Shown here piece after piece: positions 21,561 to 31,000 of a stretch of DNA of 31,000 nt. The stretch comes from Chrysomallon squamiferum (lineage: Eukaryota > Mollusca > Gastropoda > Neomphalida > Peltospiridae): NCBI GenBank assembly GCA_012295275.1, contig CM022671.1, forward strand, positions 17,843,456 to 17,874,455. Reading direction: 5' to 3'. Below the pieces are notes generated by a model. That model saw only the letters and a list, made by a program, of their open reading frames with translations, made no database searches and was not told the DNA's origin. Within the stretch, counting starts at the first letter, position 1. Each line of letters opens with the position of its first letter. Both the position numbers and the translations under genes were made by a program.

Positions 21561-23161
21561 TAACATTATTTATTGTTAACATTATTATTATAATTTTTTT
21601 TAAAAATGTTTTTTTAGTTATTGATTTTAAATTTATCTTTATTTTTTTTTTTTTTGTAAACTTCATTAATGTATTTTTTTTTTTATAAATATTATTGTTT
21701 ATTTATTTTGTTTCATATTCATATTATTTTATCATTAATTGATCTGCATTTTATATGTATATTATTTTTTTTATTTATTATTATTATATTTTTGTTGTTG
21801 TTGTTTATTGTTTTATCTTCAGTATCCTATGACATTATTAACACACTTTGCAGCTTTTATAATTTCATTTTTTTCACAGTATCCATATTTATCATTTACA
21901 TATTTTTCTGCACAATCTTTAAATGACTGTTTCTAATCAACAAAGTGCATTTTCCTTTTTAAAAAATCATAAAGAATATTATTCCATTAGTTCTAGCATT
22001 ACAGAACTGTTCCAAACAAAAACTAAAATTAAATTAACCAAATTTACCGTTTAAAAATTCTTAATTAAAATCAGACAGACGTTACAGACTTTCAAATACG
22101 GCAGCTATAATGAAATACTTCCGTAGCTGAAAACATAAATGTGTTTGTGATTGCATGGCAATGCCTAACATGCATGTTACGAATGTCCATGAAGTTGAAA
22201 TAAAATAGTTTATCAGTTGTTAAAGTATGAATAATACTGAGATTTTTATTTATTGTTTCTTGAGTGTATATCTTGAATGTAATGAGCACCATAGATTATA
22301 ATAATAAATCAAGATGAAATCTTTTCTTGTTTTGGCTTAATTTTTATTTTATAATATAAATAATAAATAAATAAATATATGTGTGTGTATAAACTATATT
22401 TATTTATTTTTATTTTTTTGTTGTTGTAATGTTGATGTTACAATGTTACCTTCTAAAAATGTATTAAATCTACTGTATTTCATTCAGCATAGTCAAATCA
22501 TGGATAATCAATAATTTTTTGACTCGCAGTAAAAGTCGACTGTTTATTTAATTCACTTCTAATTAAGAAAACTAACAGTGATAATAAACTCGACACTAAA
22601 TAAAACATTAAAAACAAAAAAATAAAACTTGACGTTCTTGGTTGTTGTTCAGCATCTTTAAATGAGGATGTGCGGTTTATCATGTTTTAGTGTGTTGATA
22701 TTTTACTTGGAAAAACGTGTCTGTATTATTTCTTCGTCTGGTTTGGTAGCACTCAAGTTACATGGTTAAAAGCTATGTTACCGTATCTTGGGAATGCAAG
22801 TAAAAACGGATTATTACCTTTATGCACTTTGCGGCAGACTACTTGTTAACAGTGTGTAGGACCATGTTATTACTAACGCATCGAAATAATTCGTGTGATG
22901 GTCACAGTCGACCATCAGAGCGATTTAAGATTTAACATATTACATCTCTTGATTTGTTATTTTTGGTTTTTGCTACTTCATGCTCTTGATATTTTTTCAC
23001 AGCGCCTGCATGAACACCGACATTCAAAAAAAAATTAAAAAATCAAAAAAAAAATAAAATCAACGTCAATACTTGTAAAATACCGCAATCGAACTCACGG
23101 TGTTTCCTTTTCGTTCAGTCCAAGTTACATAATTAATATCATTGGTTTGAGTCAACAAGAC

Positions 23162-23167
23162 TTTATT
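23162..23167 (-). terminator. Possible AATAAA signal after the orphan minus-strand fragment
   Basis: TTTATT on the plus strand, about 76 nt beyond the stop of the 23243-23470 frame. It is meaningful only if that frame is a true last exon. Confidence 0.25.
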
Positions 23168-23242
23168 TACTTATAAAACTCTAAAAAAAAAGAAAGAAAG
23201 AAAAAAGTCATTATTTTTCTTCTTGTTTTTTAATAGTATAAT

Positions 23243-23470
23243 TCATCTCTCATTCGTTTCACATTCTTTGATGAAGATTTCCAACAGACGCATTTTGACA
23301 GCGAGATCTCCATAGACTGTAACAGATTCAATATTGGACTTCTCTCTAGTGAAGTTAATTTCAAAGTTTTCGCCAACTACAAGATTGATATTGGAGACAC
23401 CTTCTTTCTCAGTCAATTTGTCTGCAACAGCTGCATCTAACACTTTCCATCGTTCTAATTGATTCTTGAA
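23243..23470 (-). CDS. Orphan coding-like fragment, possible terminal exon, function unknown
   Basis: Not recognised. The minus-strand frame is open from after TGA 23473-23471 to the stop TGA 23245-23243 (about 75 codons). Unlike other open frames in this region it is not low-complexity: it reads NQLERWKVLDAAVADKL, then SNINLVVGENFEINF and VTVYGDLAVKMRLLEIFIKE, ending ECETNER. The alternation suggests a helix, then strands, then a helix. There is no good ATG; an AG acceptor in ATTCAAG|AATCAA (about 23465) would allow it to be the last exon of a minus-strand gene. I found no clear upstream exon between it and the SLC6 gene. It could also be a retroposed or decayed gene piece. Confidence 0.35.
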   Translation of the reverse strand, partial: FKNQLERWKVLDAAVADKLTEKEGVSNINLVVGENFEINFTREKSNIESVTVYGDLAVKMRLLEIFIKECETNER

Positions 23471-23705
23471 TCAATGGACTATAATGAAGGCTAAACGTTT
23501 TGTAAGACGCATCAATAAGGTCAAACGAAAAAGATTTAATCTCTTCTCGATTTTTTTTCTTCAAATTTTTCATGTCAGTCGATTTTTACTTCTTCTTCTT
23601 CTTCTTTACAGTTTCCGTGATTCTTTTTTTTTTTTTTTTTTTCCTGCATATTTTTCTTTCTTCGTCCGTAGACCACAATGTGAAGTTCGGCAGAAATGAG
23701 CTAAT

Positions 23706-23729
23706 GTGTGTGTGTGTGTGTGTGTGTGC
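23706..23729 (+). repeat. GT microsatellite
   Basis: About 12 uninterrupted GT units. Confidence 0.9.
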
Positions 23730-24439
23730 AAAGACGTCATTCGTTCTCCAGTTATCTGAGCGATCGAATTTCCGATAGTTTGAAATTAATCGAGAAAACA
23801 AAATGAAAGGAAAAAAGAAGAAGAACCAGGTGTCATATATCTTTCCTAATTTTTTTTTTTTTTTTTAAATCGAAAGAAATAAAAAAAAAAATCCCTAAGC
23901 AAAAGAAAACAGAAACAACTAACGTTTTCGTAACAACTGACCTGTACTTCAGTCTTTGAAGGAATTACTCTAGATTTAATTACAGTAATATAATTAAAAC
24001 ATAAACAGTTTCAAATAATAAATAATTAAATAAAAAAAATAATAATAATAAATAAATAAATAAAAGGGATCTCTTTACGTACATCCGTCAGTACACGCAT
24101 ACATGCAACATGTAACTGGAGACTTTATTAACCTCTGTAATTAATTTATCACTATAAAGTTCATACTGTTTCAAGTTTCAATAATTTAAGCAGCTGAACG
24201 TTATGTAACTTGCACTCCGATTCCATCACAATTATATAGTACCACTGTACTTCAAGCAGGATGTGGAACAGCTGTTAGACAAAACCGCAGTGACCAGACA
24301 ATTGCACTGAATGCGATTTCACATCGCTAATTCGATTAAAACAATTTTCCTTTTAAAATTTCAAACTGCTTCTAGACAGTTCAATCATAAATCAATGCAA
24401 CTGTCTCTTGGCTTTTCTACACACACATACTTACTTACT

Positions 24440-24483
<44 letters not shown>

Positions 24484-24690
24484 AGCATACACACACATAC
24501 ACACACATATATAAATATATATATATATATCTTTACATAATACATATATAGAGACTCATATATGTACATCATAAATGAAGACATACAGACATTACATATA
24601 CATATATGTACATAGATATATACACCCGCATGTGCATGCACACATATATATCTGTGTATAAATATAAAATATAAATATATATATATATGT
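24440..24690. repeat. Compound AT / AC / ATAC microsatellite block
   Basis: AT tracts at about 24443-24474 and 24507-24530, with ACAC and ATACAT repeats between and after them. Open frames in it are repeat artefacts. Confidence 0.85.
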
Positions 24691-24801
24691 ACACCACACA
24701 CCATACATAAAAGCGTAATGGTTTTGCTAGTTGTAAGAGTAGCAGTATATAAACCATGTCACATTGTTTTACGTAACAGCTGTTATTTTTAATGTCATCT
24801 A

Positions 24802-25129
24802 TACTCGACCCTCCATTTAACGGATTTCAGACAATCCGGACAAAATCTGCAAAATCTACAAATATTCTCGAATCTCCAATGGCTCTAGATACATTTGTCC
24901 GATTCTTGTTATACCGTCAGAGTAACCAAAAACTGTGAATTTAAAGTAAATTCTTCATTATTCGACATTGTAAATTTAAAGTAAATATAGTTCTTCATGT
25001 CATTTTACGTTATAAATATTAGTATAAGTGCTATATCTAACATTTCGAAATATTTCGGTTAATCAAGATTTTAAAACAAATTTCCGGACAACCAGCCCCA
25101 GTTTTAGTCCGTTAAATGATGGTCGACTG
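24802..25129. mobile_element. MITE-like element with pogo/Tigger-type inverted ends
   Basis: The left end reads TACTCGACCCTCCATTTAAC and GGA; the right end, reverse-complemented, reads CAGTCGACCATCATTTAACG and GAC. A second inner inverted pair, about 30-45 bp in, is AATCCGGACAA versus TTGTCCGGAAA. CAGTCGACC followed by a TTTAACGGA/ATAACGGA block is typical of pogo/Tigger/Jerky Tc1-mariner termini. TA precedes the left end; the right flank is TC, so the target duplication is imperfect. About 328 bp, no transposase frame, so non-autonomous. Confidence 0.6.
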
Positions 25130-25656
25130 TCTTGAACTGTATTTCACGCTGAATCTTTCATATAATAACTTTTAATTTTAATTTCACCTATTCAGCTTTA
25201 TGAATGTTACCGCGAAGTCGATACCTTGTAATTCCTTCAATAAAATGACGTGTAATTGCAATTTCACCTAATTAACATTATAAATATTTCCATTTCACAC
25301 TTCATTCACCGCCTCGGACCGCTTATCCGAAGAATTATATCAGCGTAAAGGTCGTTAAATGTACCCTGCTTGTATATTTACACATAAATTACGAGAAACC
25401 GTAAAACAAATGTCACGTAGGTTTAACAAGAGCAATTGTCTAGAGTGTAAATTACAGTAAACGGTGTTTCCTGATAATATGGAACCATTTCACATGAGAA
25501 ATTATATTTCTGTGGTCGTATCATTTACAAAGTTCAATAAGTAGAGCGTGACTATACTGGGTTTTTTCCTGTGGGTTTTTTCCTGTGTGTAGATTTTGAA
25601 TAATAAAATGGAGCATTGCAGATATTTCTACCTCCTGCTACCCACTCTTCCTTGAC

Positions 25657-25660
<4 letters not shown>

Positions 25661-25744
<84 letters not shown>

Positions 25745-25745
25745 T
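25661..25745 (+). repeat. CT microsatellite (about 38 units)
   Basis: Nearly uninterrupted TC dinucleotide tract followed by TTCT/CTT repeats. It generates spurious Ser-Leu and Arg-Glu repeat frames. Confidence 0.97.
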
Positions 25746-26036
25746 TTCTTCTTCTTCTAGTCATACTGTTTACGTTTTTGTCCAAACAGTTGTATACAAT
25801 GCAATTATATTTAAAAACATATTTAAATAAATAATTTGCTAAATGTCATTGACAAATCACCACTTAGTTTTATTAGAATAATTATGCTGTTTAGAAACCA
25901 CTAAAATAATCATTAATTAGGAGAGAATGTAATCATTTTGTTAAAAATCATTTCTCTGTGACATATAAATAAAAGTCAGTCCAAAGCACCAGTTTATATA
26001 TGTATGTATATGTTGTGTGTTTGAGTATAATTAGTT

Positions 26037-26038
<2 letters not shown>

Positions 26039-26081
<43 letters not shown>
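26039..26081 (+). repeat. GT microsatellite
   Basis: About 21 uninterrupted GT units. Confidence 0.97.
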
Positions 26082-26084
<3 letters not shown>

Positions 26085-26398
26085 AAAATTATAAAATATC
26101 ACAGCGGCTATAAGTTAAAAAAAAAAAAAAAAAAAAAATGAAAAGATGTCAGAAAATGAATGCCATTCTTTGTCAGTTAAAAATGATCGTAGAAGCTTTA
26201 AAACAACCCACTCTTCAAAACTAATTTATAACAATGTATCCGTTATTCGTGCTGTTGGAGTGGATTACATTTCCTTAAATAAGATAACCCCCAAAATAAG
26301 AAATAATACCAACAAAAAAAAAAAAAAAAAAAAATTAAAAAAAGAAAAACAAGAAAAAAAGGAAATAAGAAAAAAGCAGCAATAAAACAAAATAAATT

Positions 26399-26582
26399 TA
26401 GGGGTCTCCAAACGTTTTTCTACATCGACTGCTTCATGTAATCCTCGATCTTTATCGACCCTTCTAATTATTCTTTTATAACTCCAGACGTTCAACACGT
26501 AAATCGACTTCTATAGATATCTGGCCCTAAGAAATGACTCATCGATCCGAAAATGTCGATATCGACCACCTGAGGTCCCTAT
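26399..26582. mobile_element. Possible hAT-type MITE
   Basis: About 183 bp. The left edge is TAGGGGTCTCCAAACG; the right edge, reverse-complemented, is TAGGGACCTCAGGTGG, giving short imperfect inverted ends that resemble hAT termini (CAGGGGTC..CCAAAC). The interior is rich in ATCGAC/GTCGAT motifs unlike the flanks. No clear 8-bp target duplication is seen (ATAAATTT versus TTTTAAAA). A poly-A stretch precedes it. Confidence 0.35.
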
Positions 26583-27120
26583 TTTAAAAATACAAAGCAA
26601 ATTATCAGTTCAGTTCGCGGGAATATTTAACTTACTTTTAATTTCTGAATTTAAACATATTTTTATTTCCGTTATTTTTATAAATGCCAATAAATCATTA
26701 CCTTACTGCCATTTTCGCTGGTTCAAATTATTATAATTTTTTTTATTTGCAGTTAATTTATAATCGTTCATCGAAAACTCTTCAGGAGATCTCTTAATAC
26801 TGCGACAAAACACACCAACACGTTCCATTCTCTTTCATCTTTGTCTAATTTCCTCCTCAAAAAATGCGCACTGCTTAAGAAACTGGTAGCGTGTTTTATC
26901 ACCGCCGTTTCCAGCTAAATGTTGACATGTGTTTCAAAAGAAAGAAAATAGAACTGAAGAAAGAAAGAAAGAAAGAAATATAAACTAATATCAGCTGCCA
27001 ACGAAACAAATCTTCAAGACTTTATTTATTTATTTATTTTTACTTTCCCTTGCGAAAATTCTGTACAAATAATAATGAAATTATACTTACATACATACAT
27101 TCATACCTACATACATACAT

Positions 27121-27330
27121 GCATACATAAATATAACAATATACATACATACAAACATATGCATATCCACATACAAATACATACATACAAGCATACATAA
27201 ATATAAAAATATACATACATACAAACATATGCATATCCACATACAAATACATACATACAAGCATACATAAATATAAAAATATACATACATACAAACATAT
27301 GCACATCCACATATAAATACATGCATACAC
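27121..27330 (+). repeat. Three tandem copies of a 70-bp ATAC-rich unit
   Basis: Units at 27121-27190, 27191-27260 and 27261-27330. The marker GCATATCCAC falls at 27161 and 27231 and as GCACATCCAC at 27301. Copies are nearly identical, so the expansion is recent. An AC tract follows at about 27328-27349. Confidence 0.92.
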
Positions 27331-27689
27331 ACACACACACACACACACACATCCCTACAAACAAAAATTAATTAGAAAGAAGTATTACCATAACAGCAAC
27401 AATTTAATCTCTGTGCATACTACCAAAGACAAAAAATACTGCAATTTATAACACATCCTATTAACAGTGCATTGAATATTTTAACATGAAATGCTTCTAA
27501 AAACTTAAGTTCCTCTCGAAGTCAGCTAAATGAAGACGAGAATGAACAGAACGGATGAGGAAGAGATGACGCAGTTGAAAATGCTAGTTATCGTGAGGAA
27601 AGATTTTGGAGAAAATTACGTTTACCCAGCAGGTAACATTAACAATGAAAAAGTTCTCACTGGAACAGTAATCGTGTGGTAATTTGGGA

Positions 27690-27873
27690 ATCAGAGAAAA
27701 AAAAAAAGCAAGAAAAAGAAATATAAGAGTAATTAACAAAACCACGATTAGAATTAAAAATTAAAAAAAAAAAAAAAATAATAATAAAAAAAAAAAAAAA
27801 AAAAAATAAAATGAAAAAGAAAGATATTTAATTTTTTTTTAGATATAAAGGCAAAGTCATAAGAAAAAATAGA

Positions 27874-27905
<32 letters not shown>
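27690..27905 (+). repeat. A-rich low-complexity block
   Basis: Several poly-A runs, the longest (about 27878-27906) close to 30 bases, broken by AAT and AAAG steps. Run lengths may be unreliable in assembly. Confidence 0.85.
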
Positions 27906-27921
<16 letters not shown>

Positions 27922-28175
27922 TGAGGAAGTAGAAAGAATGGAAGAGGAAAAAAAAAGATAAGATGGTTACCCTTCTAATTTAAACTTTATTATTAAATAT
28001 AGATATTTAAAATAATGAATTACAGAATGTATAAAATAATTATGCAGTAATAAAATATTTTAGTTTATGTTTGTACTTATGTGTGTCTATATGTGTGTAT
28101 GTGTATATGTATGTATGCGTGTGTATATGTGTGTGTATATGTGTGTATATAATTATTATATGCATTTCACTGTTT

Positions 28176-28191
28176 TATATATATATATATA

Positions 28192-28265
<74 letters not shown>
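28176..28265 (+). repeat. Compound TA/TC microsatellite upstream of SLC6
   Basis: A TA tract to about 28193 followed by about 36 TC units. It lies about 630 bp before the SLC6 start codon and borders the CpG-richer presumed leader. Confidence 0.97.
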
Positions 28266-28270
<5 letters not shown>

Positions 28271-28895
28271 GAATCCAGTCCAGCACGGATAATGACCTTT
28301 AAAACGCACGGAAAGATCCGATGACGACCGAGTCCCGGTGTTCCAAGTGAACACAGCATTCGGTTTAATCATTTCAACGTGACAAGAGCTTGCTCCGTGC
28401 CACCACATTCTGCGATGAGGCGGACGCAGATTTGACGATAAAAAGAAACTTTAAACCCAGTGAGTTGCGGCCACACGAAAATAATGCTAAGAACTCGCTC
28501 GCCATTAACAGTAGATTATGTTTTGACACAGCGGTGTTGGATGTTTTTTTCGTTTGCGATTCTGAAGGTCTTCATCTTCTGAGAAGACCATCATCGTCAA
28601 ATTTCTATCAGTCAGCATTCTGAAAGGAGAGAGAGAGAGAGAAAAAAAACCCAAACAAAAACAAATTCGCAGGAATTTCATTTATGAGCTATGCAATGTG
28701 TCAAAGAAAAACAGATGTCTTCTGATGGGATACTTTAATTTGGAAGCAGTTCTCAGGCGTTTCTGATTTATTGAGCTGTTCTCTGCGACATAATCACATC
28801 GAGTCTTTTTATCATATCACTCACTCTCTTTCCGCGCTTTCAATCGCGCCACTGTTTGTTTGTTTTGTTTTGTTTTTTTTTTTTTTTGCGACGTC

Positions 28896-29130
28896 ATGGA
28901 AACACCCGGAAAAGAAGCGGTGGAACTAAACGATTTCAAACCGTTGGCCTCTTCTAATCAGACTGGGGATTTGAACAGTGCTCCCAGAGCTCTCGAGGCG
29001 AAGATCCAAGATACCGAGGAACGCGAGTTCTGGACGGGGAAGATTGAGTTTGTGTTAGCCTGCGTTGGACAATGCATTGGTTTAGGCAATGTCTGGAGGT
29101 TTCCTTACCTGTGTTACAGAAATGGAGGAG
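28896..29130 (+). CDS. SLC6 family sodium- and chloride-dependent transporter, first coding exon (3'-partial)
   Basis: Plasma-membrane Na+/Cl--coupled symporter of the neurotransmitter/amino acid/osmolyte group; the exact substrate cannot be told from this exon. ATG 28896 opens a 78-residue piece ending at the donor GGAG|GTGAGT (29130/29131, phase 1). Residues 1-45 are a polar cytoplasmic N-terminus. Then [20 protein letters not shown] and [15 protein letters not shown] give TM1 (about 48-72) with the unwound GLGN sodium/substrate site and the NVWRFPY signature. A full SLC6 protein is about 600 residues, so more than 500 lie right of the window. The ATG follows a poly-T run and overlaps a CRE-like GACGTCA. 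The frame continues open through the donor into the intron repeat (to 29672). Confidence 0.9.
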
Positions 29131-29190
29131 GTGAGTTTTGTTATTTGAAAAATGTCTTAGATTGCTTATTGCTGAAACAGGTTTCTGTAA

Positions 29191-29600
29191 CTATTACTGC
29201 TGTTATTTCTGATATTACGACAGTTACTGTTGTTATTTCTGATATTACGGCAGTTACTATTGTTATTTCTGATATTACGTCAGTTACTGTTGTTATTTCT
29301 GATATTACGACAGTTACTTCTGTTATTTCTGATATTACAACAGTTATTTCTGTTATTTCTAATATTACGACAATTACTTCTGTTATTTCTGATATTACGA
29401 CAGTTATTTCTGTTATTTCTAATATTACGACAATTACTATTCTTATTTCTGATATTACGACAGATATAACTGTTATTTCTGATATTATGATTGCTATAAA
29501 TGTTATCTCTGATATTACCACAACTACTACTGTTATTTCTGATATTACGACAGCTGCTACTCTATTTCTGATATTGCGACAACTACTACTCCTATTTTTT
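29191..29600 (+). repeat. 30-bp minisatellite just after the SLC6 exon 1 donor (about 13 units)
   Basis: The unit is TGTTATTTCTGATATTACGA plus CAGTTACTNT. TGTTATTTCT-like blocks occur every 30 bp from 29201 to 29531 without an indel, then decay. Copies at 29341-29400 and 29401-29460 form a nearly identical 60-bp pair. As 30 is a multiple of three, frames stay open on both strands, encoding ten-residue repeats such as [10 protein letters not shown] on the plus strand. Confidence 0.95.
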
Positions 29601-29871
29601 GTATCAGTTGTACTTTTTCCATCCGTATATATCTGTTATTATCCCTACTTTAACTACTGTAAGGTAAAATAAAAACATATAAAGGGAACTATTTGTACTA
29701 ATATGTCTACTGTAACAACTAATACTATTGTTATGCTGATCTGCCGCTACCACTATTGCAAAAATATAATTGCTGGTATCATTTCTAGATTCTACAACAA
29801 CAGCAGTAACAGCATTTTAATAATTTTACTAATATTAATAACAACAAATGCCACTACTACTGTTAAAACAC

Positions 29872-29914
<43 letters not shown>

Positions 29915-29930
29915 ATATATATATATATAT
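29872..29930 (+). repeat. AT / ATGT / AT compound microsatellite
   Basis: AT units, then six ATGT units, then AT units again. Confidence 0.92.
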
Positions 29931-30055
29931 TTTATTTTATCTGCACTAGAGTATTGTTCCTCCTGATAGAACAATAGGCATAGTGTATTTCTTTTCCACG
30001 AATTCAGAATGCCAATACAAATAATGAACAAATGACATTTTTTTAATTGTAATCT

Positions 30056-30089
30056 TTGTTTGTTTGTTTGTTTGTTTATTTTAATTATT

Positions 30090-30124
<35 letters not shown>

Positions 30125-30127
30125 TTT
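30056..30127 (+). repeat. TTTG and TTTA tetranucleotide tracts
   Basis: About five TTTG units, then about ten TTTA units in SLC6 intron 1. Confidence 0.9.
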
Positions 30128-30849
30128 CATTTCATTTAAAGTTTATTAAATCTGGTTTAATAAAGATAATTTTTGCTTATTTCTAGCAAGTGATATATTA
30201 TACGTTATTTTTTCTAGTCATGACATTCACTGACTTTAATAAACCTGCAGAGCAATGGGTTTAACGGGATTTGAAATATTCAGTTACTTCTGTCATACTA
30301 CCATTCTAATAACTGGGATAATTAGAATTAATTTGCTTATAATTATTAAACAGCTTAAATTAAATTAGCTTTATATATGTACACATACCATGAATATATA
30401 TTATGCATATTATCCACATCACAGTCATTTACTCTGATATATGTACATAGACATACACAAACACATAGCCCAGACACATCACACATAATATGGTAATATA
30501 TGTTCACCGCATATAGGCTTTCACATAATACACATATTTACACATTAACACTCCAGCATAATTATGCACTCACATACATGCACTCACGCACACACACAGA
30601 CACAGTAACACACATTCTACAATAATTATATTTGATATTTAAAGCCATTTCAAAGTTACACTGATAAAGCAGCTGATAGAGTTTCTCGTTTTGGTTCTGT
30701 CTAATCATGTTAAGCATGTTACCCTTTCATGGAAAACAATTAGTGTTAAGAAAAGAATTTGCTTACAACAATCGACTGTCGACTAACTTTATTGTTTAAT
30801 TTGATTTCTTTGTCGCAGTAAGTCGCTGTTTCTTGGTGCTTGTGTTATT

Positions 30850-30852
<3 letters not shown>

Positions 30853-30935
<83 letters not shown>
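30853..30935 (+). repeat. CT microsatellite with TTTC tail
   Basis: About 36 TC units to 30925, then TTTC and GTCT repeats. One of three long CT tracts in the last 6 kb. Confidence 0.96.
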
Positions 30936-30937
<2 letters not shown>

Positions 30938-31000
30938 GTCTGTATTAGCTGTCTCTTTCTGACTGAAAAATGAACTTTTGTTTTCACTTTTTTTAATTTT

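Larger units (their letters stand above)
18996..23242. other. Gene-poor region downstream of MON1
   Basis: Contains the MON1 3' UTR of unknown length, a four-copy degenerate tandem repeat (about 19075-19740), poly-T and AT tracts (20680-20780; 20831-20853), an ATT/ATC-rich stretch (21487-21800), and otherwise AT-rich unique sequence. AATAAA at 20541-20546 is one possible polyadenylation signal. Open frames here are T-rich low-complexity artefacts. No supported gene. Confidence 0.6.
23474..28895. other. Repeat-rich intergenic region and SLC6 5' flank
   Basis: Holds many simple repeats (GT at 23706-23729; AT, AC and ATAC tracts at 24440-24690; CT at 25661-25745; GT at 26039-26081; poly-A stretches at 26111-26138 and 27690-27905; a 70-bp tandem repeat at 27121-27330; TA/CT at 28176-28265) and two MITE-like elements. 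About 28266-28620 is richer in CpG than its surroundings and may be the SLC6 promoter or leader. No supported coding exon. Confidence 0.6.
29131..31000 (+). other. SLC6 intron 1 (runs off the right edge)
   Basis: Starts GTGAGT. It contains the 30-bp minisatellite, an AT/ATGT tract (29872-29930), TTTG and TTTA tetranucleotide tracts (30056-30127) and a CT tract (30853-30935). No second SLC6 exon (expected to begin near GAFLIPY) was seen. Confidence 0.8.

Noticed and set aside
23080-23150. tRNA-derived SINE or tRNA gene (B-box-like GTTCGATTGC on the minus strand)
   Set aside because: No matching A box or cloverleaf was found at the right distance.
25552-25834. Arg-Glu and Ser-Leu repeat ORFs at CT tracts (also near 28175 and 30796)
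   Set aside because: Pure translation of CT/GA dinucleotide repeats with no other coding features.
27040-27364. Cys/Val/Tyr/Met repeat ORFs in three overlapping minus frames
   Set aside because: They translate ATAC and AC repeats of the 70-bp tandem array.
28390-28623. 77-codon ORF in the CpG-richer segment before SLC6
   Set aside because: No recognisable domain and more likely SLC6 promoter or 5' leader; composition reflects the local GC patch.
29141-29521. Antisense VISEIT-repeat ORF
   Set aside because: Opposite-strand reading of the 30-bp minisatellite in SLC6 intron 1.
1-31000. CRISPR array, prokaryotic operon, rRNA or viral genes
   Set aside because: All supported genes are spliced animal genes; tandem repeats have no spacers of the CRISPR kind and no associated cas genes, and no viral proteins were recognised.

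Overview
This is animal nuclear DNA. It is very AT-rich, its genes are cut by GT-AG introns, and it is full of microsatellites and minisatellites. Protein similarity judged by eye places it in an invertebrate. The repeat texture (long CT, GT, AT, ATT and ATGT tracts) and long spliced genes fit a mollusc, perhaps a coleoid cephalopod, but that placement is inference; I did not see the familiar octopus/squid tRNA-derived SINE.

Layout. 246-2479 (+): the last three coding exons of glycerate kinase (GLYCTK), continuing in from the left edge. 5029-6870 (-): complete two-exon UBXN6 (UBXD1), tail-to-tail with GLYCTK. 6936-7743 (-): a spliced gene model for an unrecognised 98-residue single-pass membrane protein whose stop lies only 65 nt before the UBXN6 start codon on the same strand, so the two may share one dicistronic transcript. 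8446-10056 (+): an intronless acid phosphatase type 7 / purple-acid-phosphatase-like gene, head-to-head with the previous unit, with an ATGGCGGC promoter-type motif between them. 11659-18995 (+): MON1, seven coding exons, with an apparent one-base loss in the last exon that puts the conserved C-terminus out of frame. 18996-28895: a large gene-poor stretch with tandem repeats, two MITE-like elements, and one orphan minus-strand coding-like fragment (23243-23470). 28896-29130 (+): first coding exon of an SLC6 neurotransmitter/osmolyte-type transporter, whose first intron runs off the right edge.

The genes look like an ordinary syntenic row, not a functional operon: glycerate metabolism, a p97/VCP cofactor, a secreted or surface phosphatase, a Rab7 GEF subunit and a sodium-coupled transporter. 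UBXN6 and MON1 both act in endolysosomal traffic, but neighbourhood here is probably coincidental.

The most unusual signals are (1) a 33-bp minisatellite in MON1 intron 6 whose units are copies of the exon-6 5' splice site, giving about ten exact copies of the donor; (2) the possible small-membrane-protein/UBXN6 dicistron; (3) the MON1 frameshift; (4) substitutions at two metal-ligand positions in the phosphatase; and (5) a stop-free 30-bp minisatellite just after the SLC6 exon-1 donor.
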